From Euprymna scolopes (lineage: Eukaryota > Mollusca > Cephalopoda > Sepiida > Sepiolidae): DNA of 20,000 nt. Shown here piece after piece: positions 11,550 through 20,000 of this stretch; position 1 is the first letter of the stretch; each line of letters begins with the position of its first letter. The stretch is taken from the NCBI GenBank assembly GCA_024364805.1, contig CM044497.1:34317310-34337309 (forward strand), in the 5' to 3' direction. Position numbers and translations under genes: made by a program. Below the pieces are notes generated by a model that did not search any database, was not told where the DNA came from, and saw nothing but the letters and a program-made list of their open reading frames with translations.

Positions 11550-13165
11550 TCCAACTCGCTTTCTCAAATTTGAAATGATATAAAAACATAATTTCCTTAC
11601 ACGTACAGAAACCACAATGTATAATCTGAAAACACTTCCTTCATATATTCACGATATTATATAAAAAAAAGAATTAGACACACCCACAGTGTGTGGCCTG
11701 ATCTCATTCTTGCTATTCTAATTAAGACATGCTCAGCTGTGCTAGCCCCCGTGCGTTTCAAACTCTACAATTAACGTCTTGTTGAATACTGTTTCCCTTA
11801 TAGCTGATAAGTTTACAATAATTCTGGTGAAAGAACCTATATTCTCAATTATAGCCTTGCCAGTCTCCTCCCCTTCTCCGCTAACATCTTTGAAATGCTA
11901 ATCAATTAAGCACTAGTCCGCCACCTTGTAATCTTCTCTCCGACTAACAGTACGGATTAGGCAATATCGTTCTACTGCAGATATTTTAACAGTCATCTCT
12001 GAACTCATATGCCATGCACCGGATAAGGCAGGTTAAAATGGGGCTGTGGCACTGGATATATTCAGGACCTTTGGCAAAATCTAACATGAAAGGCTGCGAA
12101 TAATCATCAAATCATACAGCATAACTGGACGAATACTAAATATAATTAAACCCTTCTTAGATAATAGGGCCATCCATGTTGTCAGTAATGGACTTTTATC
12201 AAAGTAGAATAGCATTAATCCAGAAGTACCTCGGGGGTCGATCCTGGATTACTATTATTTCTGATATTCATCAATGATTTACTCGATAATATTGAGTCTG
12301 AGATGGATATATTTGCGGAGGATACAACGCTCTATAAAATGTAAGAGGAATGAACGAATGTACGCACATCTAAGACGATGCATGAAGCCTTAGAAAATAG
12401 TAGTGCAATGAGAACGAAAATAGAAAGTAGAATTTAATGCTATTAAGATTTAGCTTCTTTCATTTAATAATTAGAAGAACCCTCCCCAACCACCGATATC
12501 CATGATAAATAACTCCATATCTGAGAATACTTCTTTCAAACTCCTCGGCGTAATATTTACGGGAAATATAAACTAGTACAACTACACTTAGGTATTGTGA
12601 AGGTTTCTGCAAGGAAGATGGCCTCCCACTATCGGTTCTATAAATTTGCTCACACGGGAGAATATCCTGTAACTGTACCAGACCACTATTTGCCCATGCA
12701 TGGAGTATGGTCGCCACATATGGGTTGGTGCATCTACTACTAGCTACTTCTTGGATAGGGTCTAAACAAGAGTTTTTCAATCTAATAGATCCCACTTTGT
12801 GTACTAGGCCCTAACCCCGGCCCTATCGCCACGATGCTGAATCCCAGTGGCTGTTTTACAAGTATTTTAATAGGGAATGCTCTGATGAACTCACTGAACT
12901 CGTGCCTCCTCGACGTGCATATCCCGTACAACCCGATTAACAACAAAATCACACCCCTTCACTAGTTAAGTACATACATGTCAGAAAGTATTTTAATAGT
13001 TCTTCCCTATAACAGAGAGACTTTGGAATTATATTCTTGCTACATGATTCCTCACCTCTACGGACATGCAGAAGGTCAAATGCAACGTAGAACACAATCT
13101 TATTTTTATAAGCATGGTCCCAATTAGGTGCCTCTTACGCCCAAGTGGCAATGTGCCTTGTTTGG
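11550..13165 (+). mobile_element. decayed non-LTR retrotransposon (CR1/Jockey-like LINE), RT to C-terminus
   Basis: The plus strand carries a nearly continuous, frame-shifting RT signal. Fingers: ELDTPTVCG (about 11670), KTCSAVLAPVRFKLYN (about 11725-11775) and NYSLASLLPF (about 11850). Palm: RQYRSTADILTVISELI (11959-12010); motif A VALDIFRTFGKI (12046-12081), keeping the catalytic Asp at 12055-12057; IHVVSNGLL and NPEVPRGSIL (12171-12246); LLLFLIFINDLLDNIE (12249-12296); the catalytic loop as FAED instead of FADD (12312-12323). Downstream: FKLLGVIFTGN (about 12535), CMEYGRHIW (12697-12723), FYKYFNRECSDEL (about 12854-12890) and a C-terminal tail KCNVEHNLIF near 13100. Breaks are many: in-frame stops at 12034, 12082 and 12205, and a one-base frame change near 12246. 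No endonuclease domain was recognised upstream, so the copy is probably 5'-truncated. Clade is inferred from general resemblance only. Confidence 0.9.
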
Positions 13166-13184
13166 CGTGAAACTGAGTAAAAAA

Positions 13185-13650
13185 AGTGTAGCTATTCGGG
13201 GAAATAATCTATTAGAGTATAAATCTTTCTGGAATTGAGGGGCGTCAAGAGTGAAGGGGTGTCATTTTGTTGCTAAGCGGGTTTGTCAAGCTTTTGTATA
13301 TCGAGGGGGCCCACGTGAAACAAGTTTATAATGGCACATTCCATTAAAATACTTGTAAAACAGGAACAGGGATGCAACATTGCCGCGATGACATAGGGGT
13401 TGCAGCCTTGTAGACAAAGAAGGATCTATTATATTTAAAACTCTTTTTTTTTTGGCCCCAACCAAAGAGGGAAACGCTAGTGCTAGATGCACCAGCCTAG
13501 ATGTGGCAACAATCCTTTACGCAAATGCGAATGGTCGTATTTAGATGTACAGGATACTCGCAGCTGTGAGTAGCTTTCTAACGCGATAGAGGGACCCAAA
13601 CTACTGTTTAGTGCCTTACATTATTAAGTTCACCTTTTGGTCATACATTT
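13185..13650 (-). mobile_element. second LINE fragment of the same family, opposite strand
   Basis: The minus strand encodes the C-terminal half of the same LINE family as the preceding plus-strand copy: GSLYRVRKLLT (about 13565-13600), TTIRICVKDCCHI (about 13505-13545), AGASST (about 13487-13504), VLNIIDPSLSTRLQPLCHRG (about 13380-13440), NVASLFLFYKYFNG (about 13335-13378) and TRLATK with HPFT (about 13250-13285). The clearest part is an open frame at 13286-13492. It shares a 21-base identical run with the plus copy (13343-13363 against 12851-12871 reversed) and a 23-base run with one mismatch (13250-13272 against 12941-12963 reversed). Outside these it is clearly diverged, so it is a separate, related insertion and not a recent inversion duplicate. 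It is 5'-truncated and frameshifted. The 3' boundary against the plus copy is not sharp. Confidence 0.85.
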
Positions 13651-13659
13651 TGCGATGTA

Positions 13660-14735
13660 AATTTTGTGGATAAATATTTAAGGTATTGTGTTAGCCAATC
13701 GTCTTACGTCATAAGTTCCAAAGAAAATGTTTGGAATTCATCGTGCAAGATGGCAACTAATTTGTAATTTCCATAAAACTGTCTAGAAAGTTGATTCAGT
13801 AATGTCGGTAGCTGTACATTCTTTAATATTTTAAGAATATTCATTCTCGTTATTCCGCTGTTCAGCGTCTCCCTTGCAATTCCGTTTCTGTATATGCTTA
13901 CTCAGAAATGTTTTTTTTACTCTATGCTCTCTAGGCAATGTTTTTATTTTTCATCGATATATATTTTCATACATTATTTTCAACAATCCTATTTTATTTC
14001 AACTGATTCGATCTTTTTTCTCTAAGGTTTCATTCTTTCGTATTAGTTCTTTTATACGTTTAAATTATTTTTGACGTTTGTGGATCTAGTTTTACATCAT
14101 TATTTCCTTTATGCTCGCTATTGCTCTTGCGAATTTTTAGTTTTATGTTAAGCAATTTGCATATTAATGTTATGCGATTATATGTATTGACTTGGATGGC
14201 AAAATCCTGTAACATCTTTGTATTTTTCTATTTATTTTCGACGTTCTTCTTTTCTTAAAGTGTGATTTTTTTTTCTGTTGAGCTTGTTCATTAATCGTTT
14301 AAGGAATATGATATTGTCTTTTGATTTGATAGAATTAAATTCCGTTAATCAAAATTGCCATTTTAAGCTACGTTCTCTATCTTAACTTTAACTAATTGAC
14401 AGTTGATTATCTGTAACACTAGCGTATTTTACTGGATTTTATATGTAATTTCCGTATGAACCATATTTTCTTTAAGATCCGTCGTATTTGTCTTGTTATT
14501 CTTCTTATCATCGCTTTCTTGTCGGTAGATATTTAACTCGTTTCCAACATCTTCCTCCAGTGTTTCTTCTATTAGCGTTTCTTCTCTTGTCTTTTTCTTT
14601 CTTTTCTATTGTTCGTTTACTGTTTTTTTTTCTGATTTCCGGCTTTTTATCCGTATTACGGTTATAGCTGATTAACATGAATCCCATATTTTCTTCCGAA
14701 TCCTTTGACGTTTATACAAGTTTGTTAGCATATTT
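13660..14735. other. T-rich, A-poor block (first skewed block)
   Basis: The plus strand is strongly T-rich from about 13840. For example, my hand count of 14041-14100 gives about 33 T against 14 A. On the minus strand this becomes A/G-rich and gives moderately long Lys/Glu/Asn-rich frames, for example one with EETLEEDVGNELNIYRQE (about 14500-14590) and one with RIKELIRKNETLEKKDRIS (about 13970-14030). These could be the charged N-terminal region of a decayed LINE polyprotein, but I do not recognise a domain. The plus-strand frame at 13874-14074 is a Phe-rich product of the skew. A 13660-13860 minus-strand open stretch (contains LPTLLNQLSRQFYG) is also unassigned. Confidence 0.4.
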
Positions 14736-14791
14736 TATAGACTAGCCTAGGTGCCCCGCGTTGGTCGGGTCTTTGAAGGTGTGTGTTGAGC

Positions 14792-14806
14792 AAAAAAAAA
14801 AAAAAA
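14792..14806 (+). repeat. A15 homopolymer inside the RTE-like fragment
   Basis: Fifteen consecutive A bases follow 'gttgagc'. It may be an internal poly(A), or the tail of one short retroposed unit followed by a second unit. Confidence 0.9.
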
Positions 14807-15119
14807 GAACAAGTGGTTATAGGCAGGCAGGCTCGAATCTGAACCGCGAAGGATGAAAACAACGTGAAAAAAAACGACATCTTTGCCGTGACGTCTATCG
14901 CAAAACCGGAAGTAGCGAAGCTTTAAATTAAGGCTAGTCAGTGGAATAGAAGGAATGCCTTTCGAAAATATCGGCGAAAAAAGCTTTCCCTCCTTGTAGA
15001 AATGTGCCAGTTGAGGGTGAGGGAATTAATGTTTTTAGCCAATATATCGAATGGGTGGAGATTCAAAACGATACCGATCTCGTGAGAATTCGGCTTTCTG
15101 TTGAAACTTTTAGGAAGGC

Positions 15120-15128
15120 ATACAAACA

Positions 15129-15159
<31 letters not shown>

Positions 15160-15160
15160 G
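15120..15160 (+). repeat. (CATA)n tetranucleotide tail
   Basis: About nine CATA units follow 'aggaaggcatacaaa'. Its position at the end of the GC-richer block fits a retroposon tail, and the sequence beyond it returns to AT-rich background. Confidence 0.9.
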
Positions 15161-15647
15161 TGCATGAATTTAAACAGGCAGGCGAGATTTATATTATAAA
15201 AGATTATAGGTGCATGGAAGATACACGAATATATTATTTTAATGAGTTACTTATTAAATTTCGCGTGCGCTACTTATTGAAATTCTTCACTTTGTCTTAA
15301 TCATGATAGTTAATCGATAGTTGGCAAATAATTAATATTATTATTTTTTTATACAATTGGTTTCTTAATGATACTCCGGGTGCAATTAGAAAAGAAACTA
15401 TACTACTGATAATACTGTGCATATCGTTTTTAATATGCAGGTAATATGGTCAACTTCGATTAATTTCTTTCTTTTTTAATGCCATTTAAACAATTTATGA
15501 AGTTTCTTTTCTACCGAAACTTAATTTTCAATAAAGATGAACACTTGATTCGACCTGCGGAATATTAAAATATTTTTTTTCAAAGTAGATCTAGATTTGA
15601 ACTCGCCGTGCCCGATCTATACAACCGATTGTATATCCTCAGTTCAA
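15161..15647. other. AT-rich spacer, nothing identified
   Basis: The sequence lacks the strong T skew of the blocks on either side and has no frame worth noting. Confidence 0.5.
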
Positions 15648-15703
15648 TGAGAAATAAATAAAAGAAATAAGAAGTGGAAAAATAAGAAGAAAAAGAAGAA
15701 AGT
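15648..15703. repeat. purine-rich (A/G) tract
   Basis: About 56 bases are almost entirely A and G (repeated gaaataa, aagaaga and gaagaaa units) on the plus strand. It is followed by the long pyrimidine-rich block, so the strand bias reverses here. Confidence 0.8.
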
Positions 15704-15759
15704 ATGTTAATTTATTCAACATTTCTCTGCCCTACGCAATGCCAGGTTCCTGCTTCATG

Positions 15760-17090
15760 CTATGCCAGGTCAATACGCTTTCTCCGTCATTCCTCACCTC
15801 ACCAGTGACCCGAACTTGGTCTACGATTTTCTTTTTTTTATCTTTTTTTCTTCTTTCATCTTAACTCCGTATCCCCTCGTTGTCCACACTTTGTTCCCAC
15901 GCTCGGATGAGGACGCCATTTTTTTTTTTTTTACATTTTTGATTTGTCTTCTTTTTTTTGTATTTCTGTATTTGGCTTCACAATAGATTTTCTGCGTCTG
16001 ATTTCCATAACACTTGACAAAATATACAAGTAAATATTCTCGTCCCCTATCGAGAAGTTTCTACATCCCATTCAGTCGATCCTTTTCGACAATTTGCTCG
16101 TTTCTCTCAATACGGCCTTCGTTTTTAATATATGCATGTTTGTTTTCGATTTTTCTTTTTTAGTACTTTTTGCTAATTTCCTCTATCTTTTTAGGATTCA
16201 TATTATTTCTGACACTTTAACTTATTTTTTCTTTTCATTTCTCTTCTCCTGTTTGTATGTATAACTCCTTTCTGTTATTTTCTTATTTCACATTTTCCTC
16301 CTCGGTTTTTATGTCTGTAATTCTCAAACTTTTTCAGCTACATGGTTACATTATATACTGTGCTTATTTTTAAAACTTTTTTTATTAGTCTATGTATTTT
16401 CATTCCTATAGTTTTATTTATTGATATCATGAATTTACTTTGATGGGTTATTTAATAACCTTTTCTTTATTTTTTGCTTCTTCGGTTTGGTTTCATTTTC
16501 TTTCTTTCTGTTGGTTTGGTATGGTGTGGTTTATTTCTTTCTTTAGTTAGCTTTAGTTTTATTTTTTCTTTGGTTTGCTTCTGGCTCATTGTTTTATTTG
16601 CTTAATTATATTTACTTACCCATACGACACTTACTATGATTCTAATATTCGTGTTCTCTTATAGTTGTCCAGTAATCTTGTCCATTCTTTATATTATATT
16701 GTGTGTTTTTGTGTTCTTTGTTATTTTTACTTTGTTGTTATTTTCGCTGACATTCGTTTTATGTTTTTTTTTGCATGTTTATACATTTGTGTGTTCATGT
16801 TGTTTTCCGTTTGGTTTACCTCCCGTTTACTTTTATATTTTACAACATCGTTTTATATTTACTACCGTACTACACACTTTGTCTATTTTAATTATATCCC
16901 ATATTAATCATTATTTAAAATATTTTTCCGTTACAATCCAACTGTTTAACGTTTCTAGGGTGTAATTTGAATCTTTGTTGTTTGCTGTCTTTGTTATTTT
17001 CATAACACTTTATTACTTTTTTCTTTGTTTTATTTTCTTTTACGTATTATTGTTTGTATATTGCTTTACGACGATTTCGATTAGTTACGG
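15760..17090. other. T-rich, A-poor block (second skewed block)
   Basis: The skew is extreme: my hand count of 16501-16560 gives about 38 T against 5 A. Runs of T with scattered C and G dominate. Frames on the plus strand (15762-15986, 16636-16965, 16665-16907) translate to Phe/Leu/Val/Tyr-rich peptides that imitate membrane segments, and I take them as products of composition. The minus strand reads Lys/Glu/Arg-rich with many stops. The start of the block (15730-15815) is less skewed and contains a short imperfect duplication (gcaatgccaggtt / gctatgccaggtc). No domain is recognised on either strand. Confidence 0.45.
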
Positions 17091-17099
17091 TTATTTGAT

Positions 17100-17965
17100 A
17101 CCTCTAAGTAATAATATATTATATACGGTGAAAACCAATTGAAATTCGATGTCAAAATCCGTCGAAAATTAATAATGTGCATGGGAAAACCAACCTGATT
17201 ATACTTCAATCCTTTATAAGTTGGATTTGTATTATGATAAATACGTAAAATAAAACGCTGTGTTCCCCATCTTCAAATAGTTATGCTTATGATCCTATCT
17301 ATACATTTTATGCATCCATTTTTTAACTTTGCAAATCAATTTACAAGAGGACACTCTGTGTTTAATTTACAATGTACATTCTCGCAGTGTTTTTAACATC
17401 GTATATTTTTATTAGTGTATATACCATGTTACTGTGACTTTGAAACTACTCGTACTCTTTAAATCAAGTTACTCTTTTTTTCAAAAGTTATGATTCAATT
17501 GCAATGCCCTCTGGAAAAATTATATCACTACTGTTCGAAAAAATGCATTAATACATTTTCTCTTATTTAAGAATATTTTACGTTTAAAATTGTTTTCATT
17601 CCTATGTGTCATGAACGTTTCGATAAAGGGGACACATTGCTATTGTGTTCAATTTGATTTAAAATATAGTGTCTACTTTCCCTATTTTGCATCAAGATTG
17701 CAAGTGCTGCATGCTATCTTCCTCTAACTTACATATGGAAGGACAATCTATCTTTAAATATCTGTCGTGCGATGAAAAATATTTTTATAAGTATGAACTG
17801 TTTTAAATAGTATATAACTGTCTAGAAGCGAGACTGTTTTAAATCAGAAGATGTTGGAAAAAAATCTGAAATTATCATTTGTGAAGGTAAAACAAGTGTA
17901 AACGTACGTTTGAATGAAGCATGTTTCAATGCAAAATTGAAAATACAAAATGCAGTACTGATTTT
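17100..17965. other. AT-rich stretch, nothing identified
   Basis: No coding signal is supported. A short direct repeat (actgttttaaat) occurs near 17797 and again near 17830. Confidence 0.5.
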
Positions 17966-17966
17966 C

Positions 17967-17988
17967 TCTATCTATCTATCTATCTATT
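17967..17988. repeat. short (CTAT)n microsatellite
   Basis: About five CTAT units lie just before the LINE remnant. They may be unrelated to it. Confidence 0.85.
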
Positions 17989-18011
17989 AATCTATTTCTC
18001 TTATAAACGTG

Positions 18012-18540
18012 AGTTATGTACCGTAAATAGATTAAATAATTTACAAACATTCTACATACGTGCTCTTTTGTTCGAACACATACAAGGTTGGCATGGCCAC
18101 CTTACTAATCATGAGGTCCTCAACCAATTGAAATCCCCCAAAATAGAGCGACTTCGGGCGTTGCGTAAATTATGCTATCTGTATGCCTAAATATCACATG
18201 GCAAAGAGCTCATTATATGCAGAACTTCAGAACATAAAATAGAACTCCCAAGACAGGTAAGAAAACAGAATTCAGAAATGAAAACAGAATTCCCTCCAAT
18301 AAGCATTACAAGAATACACTAAATACAAATCTATATTATTGCAAACTTGGATCTCAGAAATTACAAGACTGCGCTAGTGCTGGATAGTACTGGTGATCTA
18401 CTATCCACAAACTTACTACAATTACTGCAACCAGAGATCAACACCTCAAACATCAAAAGCTGCGATACAGCTACAAATGTTAGTGCCTTTACTATGCCAT
18501 ATCCTGCACCTCAAACCTAATATATGTAAGTAGTGTGGGT
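18012..18540 (+). mobile_element. non-LTR retrotransposon remnant, C-terminal part, different family
   Basis: An open frame reaching 18190 encodes NRLNNLQTFYIRALLFEHIQ then GWHGHLTNHEVLNQLKSPKI and ERLRALRKLCYL. This matches the pattern after the RT domain of many invertebrate LINEs: a 'fxxRxLRxILgIxWxdhvtNxEVLxrxxxxxIE' stretch, then 'LRWxGHvxRM'. After one frame change at about 18183-18190 the sequence continues MPKYHMAKSSLYAELQN, matching the usual 'RMPxxRxPKqxLYGEL' continuation. Further stretches (YTKYKSILLQTWISEITRL, about 18312-18370) fit the later 'WExxAxDRSxWR' region. A possible Cys-x2-Cys near 18525-18536 could be a worn zinc finger. The usual GH of LRWxGH is lost, several stops follow 18190, and no RT core is present upstream, so the copy is 5'-truncated and old. 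It is a different LINE family from that at 11550-13650. Confidence 0.75.
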
Positions 18541-19377
18541 TTCTGATTATAGACAAGACAATGCATATATAAAACATTAACTTTGCATAAAGACAGCTAA
18601 AAATGTCTAGCTTTTAGAGGAATTGCAGCTTGTTTAAGGTCATACATTACAACTAAAAAGAAACATTGTATTTAAGCTACACGCTAGAAAAGACCAGCCT
18701 TGAACATTTCTATTTATTCTAATCATTGTTTCACAAATGAGCATCTCATTGGGCGTGTTTTTAAATATTACTTTCTTCATGTAATGTTACTGCAAGTGAT
18801 TAAACAGAGCTAAATAATCAACCAAACATGGAGAATTATTGTCCTAGAATCTAGAAACTCCACGGAACGCGTAAAAGCGTATGATAACATATGTAATTTG
18901 TCAATTCGAGAAGAAAATCCTAACTTCTTTACTGACTCAAGGTTGTAGAATAAAACGATAATTTACTGCAATATTTGAATATCTATGTATCTAATATAAA
19001 GGTAATGTGAGTTGCAGGAAAGGAAGCCTACGTAATTTCTCGGAACTGCAACTAAAGTAAAATAAAGCAACAGAAAAAAACAACAATGACTAATATTCGA
19101 TAAAATTAAATGCTAGGTAGAGGCATATAACACCTCTCCTACTTTTAACTGTTTGCGATGTACAGTAAACATAATATACGTTAGATTGACGGGGAAAAAT
19201 TAGAGATCCCACCGCTACGTTGTGTAATGTTTATAAGACATATGGTGAAAACAAAGGTACACATCAAAGTGAATAAAATAAGGAAACAAAAATAAACCAT
19301 TATAATAACAGAAGAGTGTATAATAATAGAGTAATTAAACAAATACTAACAATACCCAAAATAATAACAATAATATA
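18541..19377. other. AT-rich stretch, nothing identified
   Basis: No frame, repeat or motif stands out. The first part may be the 3' untranslated tail of the LINE remnant, but no poly(A) or tandem-repeat end is visible to fix a boundary. Confidence 0.5.
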
Positions 19378-19544
19378 TAATAATATATGGCGATGTATCA
19401 AGATATATATATGTATGTATAAACATATATATTTATACATATATAAATATCTACAAATATATATATACATATACAAATATATATATATACATGCACACAC
19501 ACACATATATATATATATACGTACATATATATACACATACACCC

Positions 19545-19577
<33 letters not shown>

Positions 19578-19737
19578 CGTATATGTATATATATAAATAT
19601 GTGTGCATATACAAATGTATATATACGCATACACGCATATATATACACATAGAAACACATATATATACACATACACCCATATATATATTAAGATATATAT
19701 ATATATAATATACATCTATAATATCCATATATGTATG

Positions 19738-19833
<96 letters not shown>

Positions 19834-19850
19834 TACATACGTATACACAC
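19378..19850. repeat. long compound TA / CA / GTA microsatellite
   Basis: Irregular mixtures of TATA, CATA, GTATA and CACACA units (19378-19735) lead into about 90 bases of nearly perfect TA (19741-19830), then CATA/GTATA again. Several frames of 60-180 codons overlap here on both strands. All are Tyr/Ile/His/Val strings produced by the repeat, so none is a gene. Confidence 0.97.
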
Positions 19851-20000
19851 ATTCGTATATTAATGTTGAATATTAAACAAATATAGCCCATGTAGACGAT
19901 GGCGTATGTTTAGAACTTGTCTAATTATGAATTTCTATTTGTAGACAATGAAAATCAAGATTAAAAAAAATAAAGATCGTAATGTAAATATTTACTCGAT
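19851..20000. other. AT-rich end of window, nothing identified
   Basis: The last 150 bases contain no supported feature. Confidence 0.5.

Larger units (their letters stand above)
14736..15160 (+). mobile_element. RTE-like LINE/SINE 3' end with (CATA)n tail
   Basis: The block starts around tatagactagcct, followed by gtgccccgcgttggtcgggt (14751-14770), then an A15 run (14792-14806). It continues as a moderately GC-rich segment and ends in (CATA)n (15120-15160). The 'gactagc...gccccgcgttg...cggg' opening and a 3' end made of a short tandem repeat are features I associate with the 3' regions of RTE-clade LINEs and SINEs that borrow RTE tails. A 9-bp inverted repeat (gactagcct 14740-14748 / aggctagtc 14931-14939) frames the first 200 bases. 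A minus-strand frame (14938-15165) and a plus-strand frame (15004-15300) cross it without any known domain. The assignment is by resemblance and the autonomous partner is not in this window. No target-site duplication was found by eye. Confidence 0.45.

Noticed and set aside
12460-12795. 111-codon minus-strand frame
   Set aside because: It is antisense to the plus-strand LINE, whose C-terminal signal (CMEYGRHIW and neighbours) reads on the other strand over the same bases.
14826-14845. ggctcgaatctgaacc, like a tRNA box B
   Set aside because: It differs from GGTTCGANNCC at more than one position and no box A lies at a suitable distance upstream, so a tRNA gene or tRNA-type SINE promoter is not supported.
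16636-16965. Plus-strand frames resembling multi-pass membrane proteins
   Set aside because: The hydrophobic content follows from the T-rich composition (TTT, TTA, GTT codons); no topology pattern, motif or family resemblance supports a transporter.
19300-19891. Several overlapping frames of 60-182 codons on both strands
   Set aside because: They translate to Tyr/Ile/His/Val strings from TA, CATA and GTATA repeats, with no codon-usage signal beyond the microsatellite.

Overview
The window looks like accessory, gene-poor DNA from an animal genome, most likely a mollusc and quite possibly a cephalopod. This rests on three things: very long (TA)n and (CA)n(TA)n microsatellites, low overall GC, and a mix of decayed Ty3/gypsy, CR1/Jockey-like and RTE-like retroelements whose protein remnants resemble ones I remember from octopus genomes. 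The species assignment is inference. I see no intact host gene, no prokaryotic-style operon, no rRNA or tRNA gene and no CRISPR array. Almost every recognisable coding signal is the remnant of a retroelement.

Layout. 1-1310 is AT-rich flank with a (TAA)n run. About 1310-5145, minus strand, holds one old, broken Ty3/gypsy element in the order gag, reverse transcriptase, RNase H, integrase (5' to 3' on the minus strand). 5146-7240 is AT-rich DNA, the first part perhaps the element's leader or LTR remains. 7245-9886 is punctuated by four large TA or CA/TA microsatellites; between them lie an unidentified 133-codon reading frame (8859-9260) and a 330-bp island holding a perfect 12-bp inverted repeat (9480-9808).

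About 11550-13165, plus strand, is a decayed non-LTR retrotransposon reverse transcriptase, traceable from the fingers to the C-terminal domain. A second copy of the same family lies directly after it in the opposite orientation (about 13185-13650, minus), so the two meet tail to tail. 13660-17090 is dominated by two blocks with very strong T-over-A skew, split by an RTE-like 3' end that finishes in a (CATA)n tail (14736-15160) and by a short purine-rich tract.

17100-18000 is unassigned. About 18012-18540, plus strand, is the C-terminal part of a different non-LTR element, and 19378-19850 is a long compound TA/CA/GTA microsatellite.

The elements do not work together. This is a layered record of insertion and decay. 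The best leads are the convergent LINE pair, the strand-skewed blocks and the microsatellite-bounded islands. I did not find a convincing new biological system.
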